Assembly: GCA_947627965.1 (NCBI GenBank)
Contig: CANQYA010000064.1
Span: 1-5,957, forward strand
Length of the DNA: 5,957 nucleotides
From: an uncultured Bacilli bacterium
Lineage (GTDB): Bacteria; Bacillota_I; Bacilli_A; RF39; UBA660
Direction: 5' to 3'
The notes below the pieces were generated by a model. That model searched no databases. It saw only the letters and a list, made by a program, of their open reading frames with translations, and had not been told where the DNA came from. This document shows positions 1-4,491 of the stretch, in pieces (within the stretch, counting starts at the first letter, position 1; each line of letters begins with the position of its first letter). A program made the translations under genes and the position numbers.

Positions 1-55
1 TTATAGAAAATTCTATCTTGTTACTATAACGCGTAACCGTATTTATCTTATCCAT
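1..55 (-). CDS. Possible start of an unidentified gene, cut by left edge
   Basis: An ATG at 55-53 opens a minus-strand frame with no stop for the 18 codons left in the window. It begins MDKINTVTRYSNKIEFSI. The frame is also open for 11 codons upstream of the ATG, to a stop at 90-88. There is no good Shine-Dalgarno sequence at normal spacing, which weakens the call. In its favour, a strong-looking promoter (172-200) and a structured leader point into it on the same strand. I do not recognise the sequence, and 18 codons cannot establish a family. It could be a chance open frame. Confidence 0.3.
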   Translation of the reverse strand, partial: MDKINTVTRYSNKIEFSI

Positions 56-69
56 AAATCGCAACTTGA

Positions 70-156
70 AAGTGATCCTAATTAAGTATTAACTTGCTTA
101 CTCTCACCTATATAAGCTCTCTTTTAAGTATTAACTTAATTACGTCTTTCGCACTT
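70..156 (-). promoter_or_regulatory. Structured 5' leader (imperfect long hairpin)
   Basis: The stretch between the promoter at 172-200 and the ATG at 55 can fold into one long interrupted hairpin. Pairings, in window coordinates, are 70-74 with 152-156, 79-87 with 134-142 (9 bp, perfect), 92-95 with 126-129, and 96-100 with 113-117 as the apical stem. A further short pairing, 59-61 with 164-166, would close it just before the ATG. It matches no riboswitch or T-box consensus that I recognise. It could be a cis-acting leader, a small RNA, or a DNA-level pair of operators. AT-rich DNA forms weak helices by chance, so confidence is modest. Confidence 0.3.
82..137. repeat. Two direct copies of a 14-bp quasi-palindromic word
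   Basis: TTAAGTATTAACTT occurs exactly at 82-95 and again at 124-137. Start-to-start spacing is 42 bp, close to four turns of B-DNA. Each copy is itself a near-palindrome (AAGT-N4-ACTT core), so the pair could be two operator sites on one face of the helix, or the two arms of the leader hairpin described at 70-156. Confidence 0.6.
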
Positions 157-171
157 GCTTTAACGAGAACT

Positions 172-200
172 AATATAACACATATTTTTTATTTTTTCAA
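172..200 (-). promoter_or_regulatory. Sigma-A-type promoter reading leftward
   Basis: On the minus strand, -35 TTGAAA (200-195) and -10 TATATT (177-172) are separated by exactly 17 bp. A TG one base before the -10 makes it an extended -10. Each hexamer differs from consensus by one base. The predicted start is near 165. It lies just downstream of the stop of the duplicated-domain gene, so it should serve whatever lies to the left. Confidence 0.5.
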
Positions 201-205
201 CTGTT

Positions 206-1357
206 TTATTTGACACTGCCATTACCATATGTATCTTTTCTAGCAATCTGTTGTTTTTCATAATATCTATCTATTCCATCTATATTATAACTTGTAAAAG
301 AATTTTTACTAGTTATTTCGTCTAATTTGTCCTTATATTTAGGTTGACGATAAACCGCATATAATTGACAAGCTATTTTTAAAGCTTTGGGGTCATCTAG
401 CATATCGTAACCAGCTTGGATACCACCATTTATCATTGCATTAAAAATAGATCTAGCATTATTTTCAATTGATTTCTCAGGATCAATTGAAGAATTACCA
501 GCATAATAAGACCTTCCGTCGTTATCAATTAAAGCTACTGCTGTTATATTTTTTAATAACTCTGTTTTAATCGCATCTAAACTTAACGATGCCATATCAT
601 CTCTTAAATTACCTTTACTCGTGTAATAATCAAAAGGTTCACCGACATTAGCTATAGCCGCCATAAGTATTTTTCCTGCATAATCAACTTTTTCACGTTC
701 GCCCAATGGACATTGTGTAGCTGAAAAGAACACCGCTTTATCCATTATTTCCTTAGGGCTTTTACGGCTAAATTGTTGGCGATAATATTCATCTATTTTC
801 TCAATTTCTTTACGAGCCAAATAATCATTACTACCTATCTTATCTAATTTGTCCTTATATTTAGGTTGACGATAAACCGCATATAATTGACAAGCTATTT
901 TTAAAGCTTTGGGGTCATCTAACATATCGTAACCAGCTTCAGCCCCCTTATTACTTATTATGTTTAAAAAATGCTTAGCATTACCTTCGAGTGATGTTTC
1001 TTCGTCGATTGAATAATTATTGGTCACAGAATAGTCCTTTACGACGTTATCATTTAATTCAAATTCTCTATCAATTAAAGCTACTGTTATCATATTTTTT
1101 AATAATTCACGTTTAATCGCTTCTCGCCTTAACGATGCCATATCATATCTTAAATTATCTTTTCTTGTATAATAATCCAAAGGTTCACCAGCATTTTCGA
1201 TAGCCATCATAAGGATTTTTCCTGCATAATCAGTTTTTTCACGTTCACTAAATGGACATTGTGTAGCTGAAAAGAACACCGCTTTATCCATTATTTCCTT
1301 TTCCCAAGTTCTATTAGCTTTATTTGTATTATTTCTCTCCATTACTTCTTCACCCAT
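206..1357 (-). CDS. Unknown protein made of two tandem ~175-residue units
   Basis: This is a 383-residue protein that I do not recognise. Two homologous units fill it, at roughly residues 20-197 and 202-375. Both begin KEIMDKAVFFSATQCP and both end with the block YDMLDDPKALKIACQLYAVY followed by RQPKYKDKLD. The centre is more diverged, and unit 1 carries about 8 extra residues there. Each unit has two conserved cysteines (SATQCP and IACQL). No signal peptide or membrane segment is visible, so it is probably cytoplasmic. It looks mainly helical, charged and soluble. The start at 1357 is chosen because AGGTG sits 6 nt upstream, the same geometry as gerM; GTG 1366 and ATG 1360 are alternatives, and ATG 1342 lies inside. 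It is monocistronic with its own promoter. It looks somewhat GC-richer than uvsE (23 of 60 bases at 661-720 against 6 of 60 at 4561-4620), which may mean transfer. Function is unknown. Confidence 0.85.
   Translation of the reverse strand: MGEEVMERNNTNKANRTWEKEIMDKAVFFSATQCPFSEREKTDYAGKILMMAIENAGEPLDYYTRKDNLRYDMASLRREAIKRELLKNMITVALIDREFELNDNVVKDYSVTNNYSIDEETSLEGNAKHFLNIISNKGAEAGYDMLDDPKALKIACQLYAVYRQPKYKDKLDKIGSNDYLARKEIEKIDEYYRQQFSRKSPKEIMDKAVFFSATQCPLGEREKVDYAGKILMAAIANVGEPFDYYTSKGNLRDDMASLSLDAIKTELLKNITAVALIDNDGRSYYAGNSSIDPEKSIENNARSIFNAMINGGIQAGYDMLDDPKALKIACQLYAVYRQPKYKDKLDEITSKNSFTSYNIDGIDRYYEKQQIARKDTYGNGSVK
321..417. repeat. Internal duplicated block A, copy in unit 2
   Basis: This 97-bp block matches 843-939 with a single difference, G at 400 against A at 922. 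That change is silent (Leu CTA versus TTA). The offset is 522 bp (174 codons), so the copies are in frame. Confidence 0.95.
705..754. repeat. Internal duplicated block B, copy in unit 2
   Basis: This 50-bp block is identical to 1251-1300. The offset is 546 bp (182 codons), in frame. It encodes the start of the unit, from KEIMDK to SATQCP. Confidence 0.95.
843..939. repeat. Internal duplicated block A, copy in unit 1
   Basis: Partner of 321-417, with 96 of 97 bases identical. It encodes the conserved C-terminal block of the first unit. Confidence 0.95.
1251..1300. repeat. Internal duplicated block B, copy in unit 1
   Basis: Partner of 705-754, with all 50 bases identical. Immediately beyond it, toward the start codon, the two copies share nothing obvious, so this marks one boundary of the duplicated unit. 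Confidence 0.95.
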
Positions 1358-1374
1358 CATAATCACCTAGTTTA

Positions 1375-1403
1375 AGTATAAAAAATATTTTTCTTATTTA
1401 CAA
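1375..1403 (-). promoter_or_regulatory. Promoter of the duplicated-unit gene
   Basis: On the minus strand, -35 TTGTAA (1403-1398) and -10 TATACT (1380-1375) are separated by 17 bp. The predicted start near 1368 would place the AGGTG Shine-Dalgarno almost at the 5' end of the message, giving a very short leader. An alternative start further upstream could use the perfect TTGACA at 1448-1443, but its matching -10 is poor. Confidence 0.45.
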
Positions 1404-1435
1404 TTTAATATTGTTAATTATTTGTAAATTTTACA
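1397..1435. promoter_or_regulatory. Operator-like palindromes over and upstream of the promoter
   Basis: TTTACAA (1397-1403) is inverted as TTGTAAA (1422-1428). The latter overlaps a second, tighter palindrome, TGTAAA-T-TTTACA (1423-1435). The first arm covers the -35 of the promoter at 1375-1403, and the second palindrome lies just downstream of the TTGACA at 1443-1448. This is a plausible repressor site. The words are AT-rich, so chance occurrence is possible. Confidence 0.35.
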
Positions 1436-1597
1436 TTTTAGCTGTCAAGATAATAAGGTAATAATTGTCACTTCTTTTACTTTTTAAATTTTTATTAGAT
1501 ATTAAAAAAAGCAATGCTTAATTTTAAGTTATCACCTCTTAATGTTTTAAAACCTAATAATACCCATTATCTATTAAAGGTATATGTAAAATAAGGC

Positions 1598-1625
1598 AAA
1601 AAAATAAACCCTTTAATAAAGGGTT
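1598..1625 (-). terminator. Rho-independent terminator of the tRNA-Arg gene
   Basis: On the minus strand, a perfect 8-bp stem (1607-1614 with 1618-1625) closes a 3-nt loop. A T-run of seven follows after two bases. It begins 10 nt after the tRNA CCA end and should end that transcript, including any read-through from gerM. Confidence 0.85.
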
Positions 1626-1635
1626 AATTTACAAA

Positions 1636-1712
<77 letters not shown>

Positions 1713-1715
1713 AGA

Positions 1716-1741
1716 TATAATCAAGCAACAACTTGATTATA
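1716..1741. repeat. Perfect 10-bp inverted repeat between gerM and the tRNA
   Basis: TATAATCAAG (1716-1725) and its exact complement (1732-1741) flank a 6-nt loop. On the minus strand no T-run follows, so it is not a normal terminator for gerM. Its right arm is the -10 region of the tRNA promoter. In RNA reading through from gerM it would form a hairpin just before the tRNA 5' end, possibly a processing signal. Confidence 0.6.
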
Positions 1742-1764
1742 CTCTTTTTATTTAACAAATTCAA
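1736..1764 (-). promoter_or_regulatory. Promoter of tRNA-Arg, overlapping the end of gerM
   Basis: On the minus strand, -35 TTGAAT (1764-1759) and a perfect -10 TATAAT (1741-1736) are separated by 17 bp. The -35 lies within the last codons of gerM. The predicted start near 1729 gives a leader of about 17 nt before the mature tRNA. Confidence 0.6.
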
Positions 1765-2698
1765 TATCTTTTAAAGTTTTTTTCAAAATTTCCTCTTTAT
1801 CTACTTGAAAAATAACCTCTTCCACATCATAATTATCAAATACTGAATACATAATTGAGTAAACAACTTCCTCTAATATTTGACGATCATTCATAAAAAT
1901 ACTAGTATTAAAATTTAATATCATTGTATCACTATCAATTTCATAGTTAATAAGCTCTGTATTTTGATTTAAGTAACTAACTAAATTAGGTTCATAAATG
2001 TAACTACTCGATAAATCGTCAATAATTATACTTATTTTCTCACGATTATCGTCAACATATTTAGTAATAGGAACATAATAATTATTGCCGTCTATTAAAT
2101 CAATATAATATTCTATTACTTTTTTTATATCACGTCTTCTCTTAATATCATACTTTTTATTTATTCCAAAATCTTTAGTAAATATATCCGGTAAATCATT
2201 ATCCCATTTTTGATTTATCGCTGTTCCTTCAACGGTAATACTAATCCCTTTTACTCCCTCTATTTCTAATAATGAAAAAGTAATAGCTTCTAACATTTTA
2301 ATTCTTTTCTTTTCGCTTACTGTAAGTAATTCTTTAGAAAAATCTATCTTAATAATTCCTTCACTATTAGATATATTTAATATTTTGGTTTTCTTAGGTA
2401 TAAGTCCATTAAGACCATTAGGTAATAATTCATTACTAGAATCTAATAAACTATTAATAATACTTTTAGCTTTCTCATTTATATCTTTATTATTATCGAT
2501 AACTGTTACTGTTTTTACTAATAAACTATCATTATTAAGTAAATAAATATTAATTTTTTCGATATTATCAGTATATTTTACTTCCATATTACTAAATTCA
2601 TTCTCCACTTTATTAGACGGCATTAAATAAATAGCTAGTAACAAACATACACTTAAAGTTGTTATTAGTATTTTTTTAAGAGCCTTCTTTTTTAGCAT
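1748..2698 (-). CDS. gerM: GerM-like sporulation protein, two GerMN domains
   Basis: This is a 316-residue protein. Residues about 7-26 form one hydrophobic segment after a lysine-rich start, so it is probably anchored in the mother-cell membrane with its body in the intermembrane space. Two GerMN-type domains follow, at about 44-163 (with LIPKKTKIL, IIKIDFSKEL and GVKGISITVEG, typical of the family) and about 185-305 (more diverged). Two such domains is the GerM layout. In B. subtilis GerM helps assemble the SpoIIIA-SpoIIQ channel between mother cell and forespore, which fits spoIIIAH lying nearby. B. subtilis GerM is a lipoprotein; here C18 follows LSV and stays inside the hydrophobic run, so I see no proper lipobox. 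The start at 2698 has AGGTG 6 nt upstream. The 38-nt gap to gerE suggests one operon, an order (gerE before gerM) also found in Bacillus, where other genes lie between. Confidence 0.88.
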   Translation of the reverse strand: MLKKKALKKILITTLSVCLLLAIYLMPSNKVENEFSNMEVKYTDNIEKINIYLLNNDSLLVKTVTVIDNNKDINEKAKSIINSLLDSSNELLPNGLNGLIPKKTKILNISNSEGIIKIDFSKELLTVSEKKRIKMLEAITFSLLEIEGVKGISITVEGTAINQKWDNDLPDIFTKDFGINKKYDIKRRRDIKKVIEYYIDLIDGNNYYVPITKYVDDNREKISIIIDDLSSSYIYEPNLVSYLNQNTELINYEIDSDTMILNFNTSIFMNDRQILEEVVYSIMYSVFDNYDVEEVIFQVDKEEILKKTLKDIEFVK

Positions 2699-2736
2699 TA
2701 TTATCACCTATAAAATATTATGATTATTTTTATATT

Positions 2737-2946
2737 TTATTCATCTAAAGATAATTCGTTCATCTTTAAAAGTTCAACGACTGCTCCAGCACGTCCTTTT
2801 ACACCAAGTTTTTGCATAACATTAGAAATATGATTTCTTACTGTTTTTTCACTTATTCCTAATTCTTCTGCTATATCTTTAGTGCTTTTATTCATAATTA
2901 GTAATTTAAAAACTTCTCTTTCGCGAAGTGTTAATATCCCTTTAAT
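2737..2946 (-). CDS. gerE: GerE-like LuxR-family DNA-binding regulator, ATT start
   Basis: This frame encodes about 69 residues and is almost only a helix-turn-helix domain. LTLREREVFKLL opens the domain and the recognition region ISEKTVRNHISNVMQKLGVKGR nearly matches B. subtilis GerE as I remember it. GerE (74 residues there) is the last mother-cell regulator, controlling late sigma-K coat and germination genes. The frame has no ATG, GTG, TTG or CTG between the upstream stop (2982-2980) and the domain. GTGAGGT (2960-2954) lies at Shine-Dalgarno distance from three consecutive ATT codons, at 2952, 2949 and 2946. I place the start at 2946 because AGGT spacing then equals that of its neighbours; 2949 is as likely. 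An ATG at 2984 is in another frame. A dinucleotide change in the TATATATA run would join it, but it seems to lie upstream of the predicted transcript start. Gene identity is firm; the start is not. Confidence 0.85.
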   Translation of the reverse strand: MKGILTLREREVFKLLIMNKSTKDIAEELGISEKTVRNHISNVMQKLGVKGRAGAVVELLKMNELSLDE

Positions 2947-2953
2947 AATAATT

Positions 2954-2960
2954 ACCTCAC
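2954..2960 (-). promoter_or_regulatory. Shine-Dalgarno sequence that fixes the gerE start
   Basis: GTGAGGT on the minus strand is the only good ribosome-binding site near the GerE frame. It points to ATT codons rather than to the out-of-frame ATG at 2984-2982, which has no Shine-Dalgarno. Confidence 0.6.
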
Positions 2961-2986
2961 TTTCTTTTATATATATTTACTCATAG

Positions 2987-3012
2987 TATTCTATGATAAC
3001 GACTTTTTTAGT
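2987..3012 (-). promoter_or_regulatory. Sigma-K-like promoter of gerE-gerM
   Basis: On the minus strand, CATAGAATA (2995-2987) fits the sigma-K -10 pattern CATANNNTA exactly. An AC at 3012-3011 lies 15 bp upstream, where sigma-K promoters carry AC. CATAGAAT is also close to the sigma-E -10, but no sigma-E -35 is visible. The site lies just after the spoIIIAH terminator and gives a start near 2980, about 30 nt before the ATT codons. In B. subtilis gerE is itself a sigma-K gene. Confidence 0.5.
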
Positions 3013-3027
3013 TGCGGGTAATAACCT

Positions 3028-3053
3028 AAAAAAAAACACTAGTTAATAGTGTT
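3028..3053 (-). terminator. Terminator of spoIIIAH
   Basis: On the minus strand, the stem AACACTA (3053-3047) with TAGTGTT (3041-3035) closes a 5-nt loop and runs into nine Ts (3036-3028). The stem begins inside the spoIIIAH stop codon. It separates that unit from gerE-gerM. Confidence 0.8.
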
Positions 3054-3558
3054 ATTGTTCAAATTTGACAGTTATATAAATTTTTTCATTATAAGCACTT
3101 TGAATACTACGCATAATCTTATTAGCTAAATCTTTATCATGTTCTTTTTTTATAGCGACAACTGTTATTTGATTACCATCAATCTCAATAAAAGAATCGA
3201 TATTAAACTCGCTTTTTATTTTAGCCTCGAGGCTTTCTTCCTGACCTGATAAAAAATTCAAATATTTTAATTCTTCTAAAGCTTCGTTCTTTTCTTCAGC
3301 AGTAGCTTCATTATTAGTTAAAAGTCCTTGTAAATCTGATTTTTTTATCGAACGTTCTTCTTCTAATTCAACTCTCATAGCAACTAATAATTCACTTTCT
3401 TTTATAACGGGAGAAGATCCATTACTGTTATTAACTTCTTCTTCGTAAGCACTATTATTAGTTAATAATAAATCACTAGGCATTGTTATATAATATACAC
3501 TCAATACTAAAATCAAACTAAATAACGTTAAAAACCACAAACTTTTTTTATTTATCAT
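3052..3558 (-). CDS. spoIIIAH: SpoIIIAH, stage III sporulation channel protein
   Basis: This is a 168-residue protein. Its start, MINKKSLWFLTLFSLILVLS followed by VYYIT, closely resembles the N-terminus of B. subtilis SpoIIIAH as I recall it. Residues 7-26 form a single membrane anchor. A glutamate-rich, probably coiled-coil stretch covers about 52-112, and a compact domain of the YscJ/FliF ring-forming type occupies about 100-167. SpoIIIAH sits in the mother-cell membrane and binds forespore SpoIIQ to build the transenvelope channel needed for sigma-G activity. The length is somewhat below the B. subtilis protein. A strong AGGAGGAC site precedes the ATG. The gap to efp is 51 nt and already contains the efp terminator, so its own promoter would have to fit in about 30 bases. 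CATATTAT at 3579-3572 resembles a sigma-E -10 but sits very close to the Shine-Dalgarno. The genes spoIIIAA to AG, normally upstream, are not here. Confidence 0.9.
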   Translation of the reverse strand: MINKKSLWFLTLFSLILVLSVYYITMPSDLLLTNNSAYEEEVNNSNGSSPVIKESELLVAMRVELEEERSIKKSDLQGLLTNNEATAEEKNEALEELKYLNFLSGQEESLEAKIKSEFNIDSFIEIDGNQITVVAIKKEHDKDLANKIMRSIQSAYNEKIYITVKFEQ

Positions 3559-3590
3559 AAAGTCCTCCTAGTAAATAATATGAATGTGGT

Positions 3591-3619
3591 AAAAAAAAAG
3601 AACATATTTTTATGCTCTT
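3591..3619 (-). terminator. Terminator of the rpmG-efp operon
   Basis: On the minus strand, a 9-bp stem (3619-3611 with 3606-3598, one G-U pair) with a 4-nt loop runs into nine Ts that overlap the stem base (3599-3591, the last As of the plus strand). The stem starts inside the last codons of efp. Confidence 0.8.
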
Positions 3620-4167
3620 GATACATAGGCACCATCTTTAGTGGAAACGACAATAACTTCTCCCTCGTCGATAAAGATTGGTACTTTTATTTCCATACCA
3701 GTTTCAAGGGTAGCATCTTTCATAACACTACTAGTTGTATTTCCTTTTACAGCTGGTTCTGTTTTAATTACTTTCATCTCAATTTTATCAGGTAAATTTA
3801 TTCCTAAAATTTCTCCCTCATAAGAAATAATATTAACATTAATATTTTCTTTTAAGAATTTAGCATCGTCACCAAGACTTTTCTTATCAATTTCAATTTG
3901 ACTATAATCTTCCATACTCATAAAATAATAAGTATCGCCCATTGAATATAAAAATTGCATATCACGTTTTTCAATTCTTGCTGTTTCTACTTTAATAGCT
4001 GAGTTAAAAGTATGTTCGATAGTCGCACCTGTTCTTAAATTTTTTAATTTAGTCCTAACAAAAGCTGCTCCTTTACCAGGTTTTACATGTTGAAATTCTA
4101 TTACTTGAAAAATATTACCATCTAATTTTATCGTAATTCCAGTTTTAAAATCATTTACATTAATCAT
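3610..4167 (-). CDS. efp: Elongation factor P
   Basis: This is a full-length EF-P of 185 residues. EF-P enters the ribosome between the P and E sites and relieves stalling at proline runs. The KOW-like N-terminal domain carries the tip loop KPGKGAAFVR with Lys32, the residue that receives the post-translational extension in the family (5-aminopentanol in B. subtilis). Two OB domains follow. The C-terminal signature KVPIFIDEGEVIVV then DGAYVSR is intact. The start is supported by AAAGGGGAG 7 nt upstream. It follows rpmG by 25 nt, so the two are probably co-transcribed. In B. subtilis efp also lies close upstream of the spoIIIA operon, so its position next to spoIIIAH looks ancestral. Confidence 0.97.
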   Translation of the reverse strand: MINVNDFKTGITIKLDGNIFQVIEFQHVKPGKGAAFVRTKLKNLRTGATIEHTFNSAIKVETARIEKRDMQFLYSMGDTYYFMSMEDYSQIEIDKKSLGDDAKFLKENINVNIISYEGEILGINLPDKIEMKVIKTEPAVKGNTTSSVMKDATLETGMEIKVPIFIDEGEVIVVSTKDGAYVSRA

Positions 4168-4192
4168 AAATAAACTCCCCTTTCTCTAAAGA

Positions 4193-4357
4193 TTATTTTT
4201 TCTCTTTATGAATTGTATGTTTTTGACATCTTGCACAATATTTATTAATTTCTAAACGATCTGTCGTATTTTTTATATTCTTTTCAGTACGATAATTTTC
4301 TTCATTACAAACAGTGCATACTAGAGTTTTTCTTTGTCTATTACCTACCTTTGCCAT
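4193..4357 (-). CDS. rpmG: 50S ribosomal protein L33
   Basis: This is a 54-residue protein: [20 protein letters not shown], then [20 protein letters not shown] and [14 protein letters not shown]. This is bacterial L33, a small basic component of the large ribosomal subunit near the E site. Both CxxC pairs (C14/C17 and C41/C44) are present, so this is the zinc-binding form. Many Firmicutes carry a second, cysteine-free copy used under zinc shortage; none is seen here. GAGGAGGG lies 5 nt before the ATG. It is the first gene of a short operon with efp. Confidence 0.95.
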   Translation of the reverse strand: MAKVGNRQRKTLVCTVCNEENYRTEKNIKNTTDRLEINKYCARCQKHTIHKEKK

Positions 4358-4383
4358 ACTATCCCTCCTCGTTTTCTATTGGT

Positions 4384-4411
4384 ATTATATCAAATTTTTC
4401 CAAAAAAGCAA
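4384..4411 (-). promoter_or_regulatory. Sigma-A promoter of rpmG-efp
   Basis: On the minus strand, a perfect -10 TATAAT (4389-4384) lies 16 bp after -35 TTGCTT (4411-4406). The predicted start near 4377 leaves a leader of about 20 nt, just enough for the GAGGAGGG site. Confidence 0.65.
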
Positions 4412-4431
4412 AAGATTTTTACTAAATTTAC

Positions 4432-4437
4432 TATAAT
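4432..4437 (+). promoter_or_regulatory. Possible -10 element for uvsE
   Basis: A perfect TATAAT on the plus strand lies about 55 bp before the uvsE ATG, in the shared divergent region with rpmG. No convincing -35 is seen 16-18 bp upstream. In DNA this AT-rich the match could be chance. Confidence 0.3.
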
Positions 4438-4491
4438 ATCAAGAAAATTATACATATTCTGTTCTTGGTCATAATAATAATGGTGATTAAA

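Noticed and set aside
3..16. Inverted repeat ATAGAA-AA-TTCTAT at the left edge
   Set aside because: It is a short 6-bp AT-rich arm inside a possible coding frame, too weak to assign a role.
71..80. GGATCAC resembling the 16S rRNA 3' end
   Set aside because: The match is seven bases only, without the anti-Shine-Dalgarno CCTCC or any neighbouring rRNA sequence.
1503..1522. Hairpin-like GCAATGC followed by a T-run on the minus strand as a terminator
   Set aside because: AAGCA-T-TGCTT leaves a one-base loop, so the stem cannot form properly, and no gene upstream needs it.
2970..2984. ATG at 2984-2982 as the gerE start
   Set aside because: Its frame reads only MSKYI and then stops. It has no Shine-Dalgarno and appears to lie upstream of the predicted transcript start. 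It would need a 2-bp change to join the GerE frame, so it is kept only as an alternative.
3572..3579. Sigma-E-type promoter directly before spoIIIAH (CATATTAT)
   Set aside because: Only 6 of 8 bases match. The -35 would lie in the terminator T-run and the start would fall on the ribosome-binding site, so it is not called as a feature.
3641..3823. 60-codon plus-strand open frame
   Set aside because: It is antisense inside efp, whose minus-strand reading is unmistakable. No ribosome-binding site or known motif supports it.
4448..4476. Sigma-G-like promoter before uvsE (TTATA, 17 bp, CATAATA)
   Set aside because: It fits a spore-repair role, but the start would fall at about 4482, on the Shine-Dalgarno itself, and one -35 base differs from the pattern I recall.
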